Shown piece after piece: positions 17,917 to 26,555 of a stretch of DNA of 48,363 nucleotides; position 1 is the first letter of the stretch, and every line of letters begins with the position of its first letter. The notes under the pieces are model-generated. The model was not told the DNA's origin. It searched no databases and saw only the letters and a program-made list of their open reading frames with translations. This stretch comes from Deinococcus radiotolerans (GTDB taxonomy: Bacteria; Deinococcota; Deinococci; Deinococcales; Deinococcaceae). The position numbers were made by a program, and so were the translations under genes. The stretch covers positions 1 through 48,363 of the forward strand of contig NZ_BMPE01000026.1 in NCBI RefSeq assembly GCF_014647435.1, in the 5' to 3' direction.

Positions 17917-19024
17917 TTTCGCTGCGCCTGATTTCACCGCGCCTGATCCCACCGCGCCCCTCATCGTGGACGCCCACCTCGACCTCGCCTGGAGCAGCCA
18001 GGCCAACGGACGAGACCTCAAGCGCACAGTCGCCGAGATTCGCCGGGCAGAGGGGCGCACAAGGGACAACGTCATGCTGACGCTCCCGGACCTGGCGCGT
18101 GGGAACATCGCGCTGGTGTTCGGCACGCTGTACGCCCAGCCGGCCAGCCTCTCGTTCGCGCAGGACCTCGTCTCGGCGCACCCGGGCGGGTACACCACGC
18201 CCGCTGAGGCGCGCGCCCAGGCGACGGCGCAACTGGAGCAGTACCTCCGCTGGGAAGAGGGCGGACACCTGCGCCTGATCCGGCACCTGCCGGACCTCGA
18301 CGACCACCTGCGCCGCTGGCCGCAGGACGCGGTGCCCGGCGTGGTGCTCACCATCGAGGGGGCCGATCCCATCCTCGCGCCGGACGAGTTTGACTGGTGG
18401 TGGCGCCAGGGCGTGCGCTCGGTGGGGCTCGCCTGGACCGGCACCCGCTACGCGGGCGGCACCGGTGACCCGCGCGGCCTCACGCCGCCGGGCCGCGAAC
18501 TGCTCGCCGCCATGCGGGAACGCGGCGCGATGCACGACGCGTCGCACCTCGCCGAGGAGGCCTTCTGGGAGGCGCTGGACCTCACGGCCCCCGGCGCCCT
18601 GATCGCCTCGCACAGCAACGCCCGGGCCCTGCTGACCTCCGCCGGACGCGCGGACCTGCCGCCCGACCGGCACCTCAGTGACGACATGATCCGCGCCATA
18701 GGCAGCCGCGGCGGCGTGATCGGGCTGAACCTCATGAACTCCTTTCTCGACGCGGATTGGACCCTGAGGGACCGGGCCGTCCCGGTGCGCATGCGCGACC
18801 AGGTGGCGCGGCACTGGGCCCACGTGGCGGGCCTGGTCGGGTGGCACAGCGTCGGGATCGGGTCGGATCTCGATGCCGGCGCCGGACGCGAAGAAAGCCC
18901 TGAGGAGCTCGACAACGCGGCCGACTGGCCGCGGCTGGCCGGCGCCGTGCCCGAAGAGCACCGTGAGGCGGTGCTGGGCGGCAATTGGCTGCGCGTGCTG
19001 CGTGCCCACCTGCCCCGCACGTAG
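17897..19024 (+). CDS. Membrane dipeptidase family (M19) metallopeptidase
   Basis: A 375-residue M19 (renal dipeptidase-like) zinc peptidase. These enzymes cleave dipeptides and tolerate a D-residue at the C-terminal position. Metal-site motifs in order are VDAHLDLAW (HxD), TIEGADP (bridging Glu), ALIASHSNARAL (His) and GIGSDLDAG (Asp). There is no signal peptide. ATG 17897 was chosen for its GCAGGAG ribosome binding site at 17884-17890; a longer in-frame extension reaches 17804 but runs inside the previous gene. It overlaps the amidohydrolase gene by 20 nt. It probably frees amino acids from L-D or D-D dipeptides brought in by the Dpp-type transporter. Confidence 0.88.
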   Translation: MTRPLPDFAAPDFTAPDPTAPLIVDAHLDLAWSSQANGRDLKRTVAEIRRAEGRTRDNVMLTLPDLARGNIALVFGTLYAQPASLSFAQDLVSAHPGGYTTPAEARAQATAQLEQYLRWEEGGHLRLIRHLPDLDDHLRRWPQDAVPGVVLTIEGADPILAPDEFDWWWRQGVRSVGLAWTGTRYAGGTGDPRGLTPPGRELLAAMRERGAMHDASHLAEEAFWEALDLTAPGALIASHSNARALLTSAGRADLPPDRHLSDDMIRAIGSRGGVIGLNLMNSFLDADWTLRDRAVPVRMRDQVARHWAHVAGLVGWHSVGIGSDLDAGAGREESPEELDNAADWPRLAGAVPEEHREAVLGGNWLRVLRAHLPRT

Positions 19025-19098
19025 CGCCGACCGATTGAACTGACGGAACAGCGCCCCCCTGGCCTGCCGGCCCACCCGACCATTCAACGGAGCCTGCC

Positions 19099-20532
19099 AT
19101 GACTGCACCGACGACCCCCGCGATCCCCACCGACCTGGCCGAGCAGTTCGAGCACGAGGCCCGCCGCCTTCTGGGCGAACTCGGGATCCCCGGCGTGACC
19201 CTCGGGTTGCTGACCCCGGACGGCAACCACTTCGTGAGCCTGGGCGTGACCAGCCTGGAGAACCCGCTGCCGGTTACCTCTGAGACCCTCTTCCAGATCG
19301 GCAGCACCACCAAGACCCTCACCTCCCTGACCCTCTCGGTGCTTGAGGCGCAGGGCAAACTGAAGCTCGACGACCCGGTTCGCACGCACCTGCCGGACTT
19401 CCGGCTGAGGGACGAGTCCGTGGCGGCCGCGCTGACCGTACGGGATCTGCTGACCCACCAGGGCGGCTTCCAGGGGGACCTGTTCGAGGACACCGGCGAC
19501 GGCAACGACGCGGTCGCCCGCGTGGTCGATTTCATGGCTGGCGTGCAGCAGATGGTGCCGCTGCGCGGCCACTGGAGTTACAACAACGCCGGGTTCTACG
19601 TGGCTGGGCGGGTCATCGAGGTCCTCAGCGGCATGACATACGACGCGGCGGTCACCGAACTCGTCCTCAGGCCGCTGGGCATGGACGCCACGCTGTTCTC
19701 CGCCAACCAGATCATGACCCACCGCTTCGCCGCCGGGCACAACAAGATCGGCGACGGGATGGCCGTGCAGCGCCCCTGGATGATGATGCGCTCCGCGGCG
19801 CCGGCCGGCAGTACCTGCTCGTCCACCGTGCAGGACATGGCCCGCTACGCCCACTACATCATGTCCGGCACCGTTTCAGGGCCCTCCAGTGAGCCGGTGG
19901 CCGAAGAGACACAATCGGCCCCGGCCGCGCTGCTGGCCGCCCTGGATCGCAGTACGCTCTGGGCGCACACCGTCCCCACCGGCCTGTCGCTCAACGGCTT
20001 CCCCGGCACGCTGGGCGAGATGGGTCAGAGCTGGTTCGTGGACCGGCCATCCGGCACGCTGATTCTCAGTCACGGGGGCACCACCCACGGGCAGCAGTCG
20101 GACTTCTGGGTCGCCCCGGACCTGAACGTGGCCTTCATCGCCATGACGAACGCGTCGAACGGGCACGCGCTGCACCGGCGGCTCAGCGACTGGGTCAAGC
20201 GCGAGGTGCTGGGCCTCACTGCCCCTACCCTCGAGGCTTACGCACTCCCGCCCGGGCAGATGCAGGCGCTGGCGGGCGAGTACGCGGTCTTCGGCCTGCC
20301 GGTCAGCGTGACCGTGCGGGCCGAGAACGGCGGACTGACCCTGATGCTCCCCACGATGACGGATGAGGCCCCTGAACGAGCTGCGCTGCGCCTGATCGGC
20401 CCCGACCGGGCGGTGATCGTCGGGGGCGACACCGACGGCTTCGGCGTGGAATTCCTGCCGGGCGCGGACGGTCAGGTTGAGTTTCTGCGGCTCGGCGGGC
20501 GCCTCTATCCACGCGCGGCGCAAAGCGTGTAG
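19099..20532 (+). CDS. Class-C beta-lactamase-fold serine hydrolase, copy 2
   Basis: A 477-residue paralogue of the protein at 14768. S69-T-T-K72 and Y161-N-N163 are at the same residue numbers; the third motif reads SHGGTTHGQQ. By eye the two are close over the first 170 residues and diverge in a linker around residues 260-285 and in the C-terminal domain. There is no signal peptide. GGAG lies ahead of the ATG. Tandem retention of two copies, separated by the amidohydrolase and dipeptidase, suggests split substrate ranges among D-peptides or amides. Esterase activity is an alternative. Confidence 0.85.
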   Translation: MTAPTTPAIPTDLAEQFEHEARRLLGELGIPGVTLGLLTPDGNHFVSLGVTSLENPLPVTSETLFQIGSTTKTLTSLTLSVLEAQGKLKLDDPVRTHLPDFRLRDESVAAALTVRDLLTHQGGFQGDLFEDTGDGNDAVARVVDFMAGVQQMVPLRGHWSYNNAGFYVAGRVIEVLSGMTYDAAVTELVLRPLGMDATLFSANQIMTHRFAAGHNKIGDGMAVQRPWMMMRSAAPAGSTCSSTVQDMARYAHYIMSGTVSGPSSEPVAEETQSAPAALLAALDRSTLWAHTVPTGLSLNGFPGTLGEMGQSWFVDRPSGTLILSHGGTTHGQQSDFWVAPDLNVAFIAMTNASNGHALHRRLSDWVKREVLGLTAPTLEAYALPPGQMQALAGEYAVFGLPVSVTVRAENGGLTLMLPTMTDEAPERAALRLIGPDRAVIVGGDTDGFGVEFLPGADGQVEFLRLGGRLYPRAAQSV

Positions 20533-20544
20533 CGTGACTCAGGC

Positions 20545-21396
20545 ATGACGACGGTTTCCCCCACATCAGTTGCCCCGCCCAGCACGGTGGTCGAGCAGCT
20601 GCGCGCCTCACTGGACACCCTGGGGCAGCGCGATCAGCGGATTGCCCGCTTCGTCATCGACCACGCCGAGGAACTGCCGTTCCTGAGTGCCGGCGAGATC
20701 GCTGAACGCCTCGGCGTGAGCGGCCCGGCCATCACCCGCTTCAGCCAGCGGGTCGGGTACGAAGGGTATCCCCACCTGCAGCGCTTGGTGCGCCAGGACC
20801 TGCGCGCCACGCTGGGCGTCAAGCAGCCCGGTCGGCAGGACGCCGTGGCCGCGAACTACTGGGCCAGTGAGCGCGCCAACCTTGAGGCGCTGCAGGGCAT
20901 CGGGGAGCGCCAGCTGCTGCCGTTCGCCGCGACGCTCACCCAAGCGCGGCAGGTGTGGATCATCGGCGCCCGGTCCTCATACGGCGTGGCGCTGATCGCC
21001 GAGTCACTGCTCTCACCCTTCCGGCCCCGCGTGCGGGCGCACTCGGCTGACACGCTCTGCGGCCAGCCGGAGCGCCTGCTGGAAGTGAATGCCGAGGACG
21101 TCGCCCTCGTGTACACGCTGCGGCGGTACAGCCGCGCCACCACCCGTGTCACGACCGCCCTGAACAGCCAGGGGGTCACGGTGCTGCTCATCACCGACCA
21201 GGGCGCCTCCCCGCTCGGCAAGATTGCCCATCAGAGTCTGCGCGTGCCCACCCAGGGATCGGAGGTGGTGGCCTCACTGGCCCCCTTCATCAGCGTAACC
21301 GCCCTGCTTGCCACGCTCGTGGCCCGGGAACTGGGCGGCGGGCACCTTCAGCAGGCCGAGACCCTCAAGGCCGACTTCTCCGTGTACGAGTACTGA
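20545..21396 (+). CDS. RpiR/MurR family transcriptional regulator
   Basis: A 283-residue regulator with an N-terminal RpiR helix-turn-helix (about 45-85, AERLGVSGPAITRFSQRVGY) and a C-terminal SIS domain (about 130-260, VWIIGARSSYGVALIAESL and VLLITDQGASPLGKIAHQSL). SIS domains of this class sense phosphosugars or related metabolites; some RpiR proteins control amino acid or cell-wall-fragment use. It is the last gene of the operon, 12 nt after the second serine hydrolase. TAGCGT at 20530-20535 overlaps that gene's stop and could be a private -10. It is likely to autoregulate the operon, possibly through the palindrome at 8906-8916. Confidence 0.9.
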   Translation: MTTVSPTSVAPPSTVVEQLRASLDTLGQRDQRIARFVIDHAEELPFLSAGEIAERLGVSGPAITRFSQRVGYEGYPHLQRLVRQDLRATLGVKQPGRQDAVAANYWASERANLEALQGIGERQLLPFAATLTQARQVWIIGARSSYGVALIAESLLSPFRPRVRAHSADTLCGQPERLLEVNAEDVALVYTLRRYSRATTRVTTALNSQGVTVLLITDQGASPLGKIAHQSLRVPTQGSEVVASLAPFISVTALLATLVARELGGGHLQQAETLKADFSVYEY

Positions 21397-21414
21397 ACCC
21401 GGCTGGGGCCGGGT
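21397..21414 (+). terminator. Hairpin just after the RpiR stop codon
   Basis: A 7-bp perfect stem, ACCCGGC with GCCGGGT, around the loop TGGG, beginning on the base after the stop. No T-tract follows, so it is a candidate end of the operon transcript or a stabilising 3' hairpin. Confidence 0.45.
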
Positions 21415-21727
21415 CGGCGTCAGCACCAGGAGAGGGGTGGACGGACTTGTTTATTCTCAGAGGCGTGGAGACGACGACGGTGACGGGCGTCCGGGTGACC
21501 GGGAACGTCACGGTGGAGGGTGCGTCGCGCGTGGGCCTCGCTGGAGCCCGCTCGGGTCAGCACGCAGATGGGAACACAATTGTGATGCGGGGCGCCACGG
21601 TCCACTTCAAGGGGTGGACAGAAGTCGGGGCTTGGGGGTCTCAGGACTCTTCTGAAGAGCTTGAGATCCACGACCCAGCGGTCACTCTGCGGCGTTCTCT
21701 GGCGTACCCTGTGACTCAGCCGCCCCT
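21415..21727. other. Intergenic stretch with a doubtful 96-codon frame
   Basis: A TTG-initiated frame (21447-21737) is open here and overlaps the next gene's start, but it has no ribosome binding site and no recognisable domain. I regard it as probably non-coding. TACCCT at 21705-21710 may be part of the promoter for the gene at 21728. Confidence 0.3.
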
Positions 21728-24676
21728 ATGTACCTAACGACGCTCGGCACCACGCACCTCTCAGGCCCCCGGTTGACGCCCCGGCACCTGCTCTTCCTCG
21801 CCTTTCTGGCCGTGGAAGGCTCGGTGAGCCGCGCGCGGCTGCGGACCCTGTTCTGGCCGAACAGCACGTCGGCGGCCAACAGTCTGCGGGTGCTGCTGAG
21901 CACGATGCGCCGCGCGGCCCCAGGCCTCTTCGCTGAGCGGGGTGACCGTCTGATCATGCAGTGCGGCAGTGACCTCGCTGATCTGCTCGGGCACCTTCAG
22001 GCCGGTCGGGCCGCCCAGGCCCTGGCATTGTACCGGGGGCCGTTCCTGGATGAACTCTCGCCGACGCTCTTCGGCCCGGAGCTGGAAGAGTGGTTGATGG
22101 ACACGCGGGAGTCCATCGCCGAACAGCTGTGGGAAGCGCTGGTGCACTCGGCAGAACACCTGGCGGGCCAGGGGCGTCTGGACGAGGCGACCACCCAGGC
22201 GGAAGCGGCGTGGCAACTCCCGGGCCTTCCGCCGCGTGACGCTCATGACCTCCAGCGCCTCCACCGCCTGCTGATCCTCGGCAGCAGCAAGCTCGCCGGG
22301 CGGGTCGCCCGTGAGGCGGGCGAGCTGGGTCTGAACCTGGACGCCTACCGCCTCCCTCCGCCTGAGCCGGACACCTCCTCGCCGTCCACGGTGCATCTTC
22401 CGCTGGAGGTCACGCCCTTCCTGGGGCACCGCGACCTGCTGGACCAGATGAGCCAGACGCTCGCGGATCCGACCACCCGGCTCCTAACGATCTTCGGCAT
22501 GGGAGGGGCCGGTAAATCCCGCCTGGCCCTTCAACTGGCCCGGCAGGCCCGGCACACGTACCAGGATCAGGTGTGGTGGATTCCCCTGGAGGACGTCCGC
22601 CAGCCGGGGGACCTGCTGTCCCACACAGCGCTGGCCCTGGGGATCAACGTGACGCCGCACCGCCCTGGACGTGATCGCCACGGTACTGCGCGACCGTCCC
22701 GCACTCCTCGTGTTCGATCAGTTCGAGCATCTGGACGCGGCGGCGCCCCTCCTCGCCGAGCTGCTCGCCCTCTGCCCCCACCTGAAGATGCTCGTGACGT
22801 CCCGGCACCGGCTCTCTCTGCGGGCAGAAACGACCTTCGAGCTGCGCGGACTGGAGGTGCATCCCCGCCCGGGGGAGACGCAGAGTGACGCCGTGACCCT
22901 CTTCCTGAGTCAGGCCCGGCGGGTCCGGCCCACCGCCCGCCTGACCGACGCGGATCTGGCCCACGTTCAGGCGATCTGCGCGTTCGTTGATGGTCTGCCC
23001 CTGGCCATCGAGCTGGCCGCCAACTGGCTGCGGATGCTCACCGCCGAGCAGATCCTCCAGCAGCTTCAGACTGGCCTGGAGCTGCTGGAGTTCCCTGTGG
23101 TGGACCTGCCGGAGCGGCACCGGAATCTCCGGGTGGTGCTGGAGCAGAGCTGGCACTACCTGACGCCCCGGGACCAGGAGGTGCTTGCCGCGCTGGTCGT
23201 CTTCCACGGTGGGTTCACGTTCGCGGCGGCGGCCGCCGTGACGGGCGCGTCGCTCCGTGACCTGCAGGTCCTTGTCGATAAGTCCATGCTGAGTGTGGAC
23301 GTGACGGGTCGCTTCAACCGGCACGCCCTGATCGCGCAGCTGTCGCGCCAGCACCTGGACCCGGATCACCAGCGGCAGCGGCAGCTGGAAGAGCGGCACG
23401 CGGCTTTTTCCTCCAGCAGTCCGGCACGGGCTTCTACGAGATGCTCGATGAGCACCGGCGGATCGCGTGGCGCACCTGGTTCCAAGTCGAGTACCCGAAT
23501 CTCATGGCGGCCCTGACGGGCGCGGTGGCCCGGGGCGACTATCTCTCGGCGGCCTACCAGGGGCGGAACCTGCACCGGGAGTGGAATAACCGGGGCGTGG
23601 CGGAGATGGCCCTGCCGGTCATGCGGTCCCTCCTGCCTCACCTGGACGGGCCAGCGCACCTTGAGGCGCGCGCCTGGGTGCTCCTGACCGCTGAAGCCCT
23701 CGCGCTCTACAGCGGCGTTCCACCTGTCGGGGACGCCGTGGCGGCCGCCAGAGCAACGAACGATGAGTTCCTCCTGATCTGTGCCCTCTACATCCGGGCG
23801 TATGGCACGCAGCAGCGGGGAGGCCCGGCCCACCGGGCCCTGATGGCGGAAATGTACGACGGTGCCGTGCGGACCGGACGACCTGCGCCGCTGGCCCTGA
23901 CGTTGAGAAGCCGTGCCAGCGTCGCGCTCTTCCAAGGGGATGGGCCAGCCGCCTGCGCTGATCTCGAGCGGGGTCTGGACCTCATCAGGCGCTTGGGGCC
24001 GACTTTTATCCAGGCGGACCTCCATCTCCTGATGGGGCAGGTCCACGCCTTGCAGGGAGCGCTGGACGCGGCCGAGCAGTGCCTGCGCTCCGCACTCCAC
24101 CTGTTCACCCTCCTGGGCTTCCGGCCCGAAGCCAGCACGTGCCTGAGTTCCCTGGCCCTCGTGAGTCTCCTCAGGACGGGGGCTGAGGCGCTGGGCGCCG
24201 TGCAGGCCGCTCAGGCGTGGTGCGAGCAGGCCGACGCGACCTTCAGTGCCCAGGCCCGGTTTGCCGTGCGGGACAACGTGAACGCTCAGGGATTCGTCTT
24301 CAGCGCGGCCGGGCGTCTCCCGGAAGCCCAGGCGTGCTTCGAGCGTGACGTGCTGGCCGCCAGAAGTTATGGAAACCGGCAGGGTGAACTGATGGCCCGC
24401 CTGGGCCTGGGTCGCCTGGCGCTCCAGCGCCGCGAGTGGACGCTGGCCAGCAGCATCCTGAGCGCGGTGATCTGTGACGCTGACGCGGTGAACGGCCATG
24501 TCCCGGTGCGCTGGCTGGCCCTCGCTGGCCTGACCCAGGCCCATCAGCGCTTGGGGGAGAAGGAAGCCGCACGTGCCAGCTGGACAGCCGCGCGGCAGGC
24601 GGGTCAGGGGCTGGGCGCCGTTCTCCCGCGTGTCGTGGTCGGTCCAGTGCTGAACACTGCGGCAGCGGGGGGATGA
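21728..24676 (+). pseudogene. BTAD/STAND ATPase/TPR transcriptional activator, split by two frameshifts
   Basis: Three consecutive frames together encode one large SARP-like regulator of about 980 residues. The first (from 21728) has an N-terminal DNA-binding and BTAD region (RARLRTLFWPNSTSAANSLR) and a P-loop, MGGAGKSRLALQLAR. The second (to about 23400) has Walker B, ALLVFDQFEHL, a LVTSRHR sensor motif and GLPLAIELAANWLR. The third has repeats of TPR type to 24676. The first shift is a +1 near 22655-22668, repaired by removing one C from a CCC run. The second lies in the T5 run at 23405-23409, where one more T restores HAAFFLQQSG. Sequences either side are conserved-looking and otherwise stop-free, so the shifts are recent or are sequencing errors. 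Confidence 0.85.
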
Positions 24677-25013
24677 GGGACGCCAAGTGCTCGGGGTCAT
24701 CGGGGCAGCAGGCGTGATGGGGCGGCCATGGGCGGTGCAGGTCATGCCGGTGTCGTGCCGTCGAGTTTCACAGGCTGGTAGAGGGCCAGGCACACAGGCT
24801 CTGCACTTGGACTTGGAGATTGCCTTCGTCTGGGCTGGGGTCCAGATCAGCGTGCCGTTGGGGACACGCAGGCTTGAGTCATGACGTCAAGCGCATTGTG
24901 CCTGCCCCTAGGGTGATCTCCGCTGTTGACCAGGCTGGTCCATTAGGCGCGGTTTAACCCAGGAAGGCTGCGGGCACGCAACTCTCCCCGATTCTGTACA
25001 CGGCTGGCCAAGA
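24677..25013. other. Intergenic stretch, no gene seen
   Basis: Between the convergent activator gene and the small minus-strand gene I see no ribosome binding site, conserved motif or clear repeat. Confidence 0.4.
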
Positions 25014-25041
25014 CGCCGGGAGAAGCGCTCCTTCTCCGGCG
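25014..25041 (-). terminator. Hairpin after the small minus-strand gene
   Basis: An 11-bp stem with one bulged G (CTTCTCCGGCG at 25031-25041 pairing with 25014-25025) and a 5-nt loop, directly abutting the stop codon of the minus-strand gene. The T-tract is weak. Its position supports that gene being real. Confidence 0.5.
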
Positions 25042-25356
25042 CTATTCCAGCGGCACCACGCCGTGTCCACTCACGCTCAGTTGCAGGTTCAGCGGCGCGA
25101 GCACGGTCTGCGGGAGGACCAGCCACCACCACGTGAGGCCGGGTGCACCGGGCACATACTCACGGGCGTACAGGTCCAGCGTGACCCCGGCGAACGACAC
25201 CTGCCAGCGAGCTGGCCGCTTGACACCCCAGGTGCGGCGCGCGGGAGGGAGAGTGGCCTCCTGCACGGTCCACACCTGGCCGGCGACAGTCACGCGAACC
25301 GGTCGGCCCGCACCATCTATGTCGACGGCACAGCGCACGTGCAACTGGCCTGTCAT
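25042..25356 (-). CDS. Small hypothetical protein
   Basis: A 104-residue protein that I do not recognise with certainty. The pattern VDIDGAGRPVRVTVAGQVW followed by a Trp-rich C-terminal half (LTWWWLVLP) suggests a small beta-rich domain, perhaps akin to the short proteins of DUF6504 type in actinobacteria and Deinococcus; that likeness is weak. There is no signal peptide or membrane span. The ribosome binding site is poor. A strong hairpin right after the stop and normal high-GC codon use argue for expression. It stands alone. Confidence 0.5.
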   Translation of the reverse strand: MTGQLHVRCAVDIDGAGRPVRVTVAGQVWTVQEATLPPARRTWGVKRPARWQVSFAGVTLDLYAREYVPGAPGLTWWWLVLPQTVLAPLNLQLSVSGHGVVPLE

Positions 25357-26096
25357 GGGCGACCCAGCGCAGGCTGAAGAGAGTGGGAAGAGGCCATGTC
25401 GTTGCCATGTAGGCTACAGGATGCGCCTGATCACGTGGGAAGCCCACCCGTTGAGGGTGTAGGGCCGCACCAGCGAGCAGTTCCTGACCACACTGTGCTG
25501 AACCCCGGGGCCGAGCTGGCTCAGGACCAGCTGGGTCCCGAATCCATAGCCGCCTGCAATCGGATTGATGCCGAGATTGAATCGCTCTACCAGCAGGTCA
25601 TGCGCGAGGGCGTGACCGTCATCCTGCAGGACGACACGAGCGCCGAGTTGTTCCTGCTCGCGCTTGATGGACTGTCGATCATCCGCCCACGGAGGTCCTG
25701 GCCCGGCACAACTAGGTGCTCACGGGTGGATCTGGCCTCTTGACCGAGCTGGCTGGTGGTGACGTTCAGGAGGCTGCTGGCGTTCGCCGAACCGTCAGAA
25801 CGGGGCAGTACGGGTTCCGACCAGGTGACCATAGTGCCGGTCTGGCCGACCAGAAGCTCAAACTGGCGCTTCTCCTTTGGGGACCGTCGAATGCTGGCCA
25901 GCCCACGGTCACTCCGGTTCTGATCTGGGTGACTCGAGCGGTCCTCAAAAGCGGTGCATTCTTGAACGTCAGGCGGAAAGTCTTGTCCCAGGTGAGTAGG
26001 TTCGACCATTCCGTTGATGTCCGTCGCTGTGCTGTTGATCACGAAGATGACGAACCCTAGGCTCAGCGGGCCACCTTCCCCGACGGTTCACTCCGG
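25357..26096. other. Intergenic stretch, probably decayed DNA
   Basis: About 740 bp with several overlapping open frames on both strands, none with a ribosome binding site or family motif. One plus-strand patch near 25565-25680 reads IDAEIESLYQQVMREGVTV and could be a relic of a protein-coding gene, but I cannot name it. Confidence 0.3.
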
Positions 26097-26102
26097 TAGA
26101 CT
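26097..26102 (+). promoter_or_regulatory. -10 box of a leaderless promoter
   Basis: TAGACT lies 6 nt before the GTG start at 26109, the TANNNT arrangement typical of leaderless Deinococcus transcripts. No convincing -35 is present. It decides the GTG start. Confidence 0.5.
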
Positions 26103-26108
26103 GCCCAC

Positions 26109-26546
26109 GTGCCCGAGCGCTCCTTCCACGTTCTCCTGGTCGACGATGAGATCGCCGACGCTGAACTGTTTACCGAGATCTTCATGGAAGCCTTCCCGGA
26201 GGTCCAGATTCGTCATGTGCTCAACGGACGGGAAGCGCTCGACCATCTTGACCGTGCCGGCACGGCGCGTCCTGACCTGATCATCCTGGATCTGAACATG
26301 CCCGTCATGAACGGGCATGACTTCCTGCAGCGCGCCAAAGCCCACGACACCCACCGTGACATTCCTATCCTGGTGCTGTCCACCTCATCGGGCGAGGACG
26401 ACGTCCAGCGGTCCTACCACAACTTCGCCAGTGGGTACGCGGTGAAACCCGCCTCGTATCAGGATCTCCAGGCTCTTGTCGACCGGATCAGCGGGTACTG
26501 GCAAGGCGCGGTGATTCTGCCCCGCATTGAACAGGTCACCGATTAA
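26109..26546 (+). CDS. Single-domain response regulator, Rcp1-like
   Basis: A 145-residue receiver-only response regulator. The acidic pocket is D12-D13, the phosphoacceptor is D61 in LIILDLNMP, the conserved Thr/Ser is in VLSTSSGEDD, and the Lys is in GYAVKPAS. It has no output domain, so it relays phosphate or acts by protein contact; the sequence resembles the small regulators paired with phytochrome-type kinases. It converges on the histidine kinase at 26556, only 9 nt away, and the two probably form a pair although they are transcribed in opposite directions. Confidence 0.92.
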   Translation: MPERSFHVLLVDDEIADAELFTEIFMEAFPEVQIRHVLNGREALDHLDRAGTARPDLIILDLNMPVMNGHDFLQRAKAHDTHRDIPILVLSTSSGEDDVQRSYHNFASGYAVKPASYQDLQALVDRISGYWQGAVILPRIEQVTD

Positions 26547-26555
26547 GCCCACCGG

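Noticed and set aside
17573..19108. 511-codon minus-strand open frame
   Set aside because: It lies opposite the amidohydrolase and M19 dipeptidase genes, both of which have clear catalytic motifs.
21447..21737. 96-codon TTG-initiated frame
   Set aside because: No ribosome binding site, no domain likeness, and it overlaps the better supported start at 21728.
25587..26042. 151-codon minus-strand frame
   Set aside because: Residue pattern looks random, no ribosome binding site, and plus-strand frames overlap it equally well.
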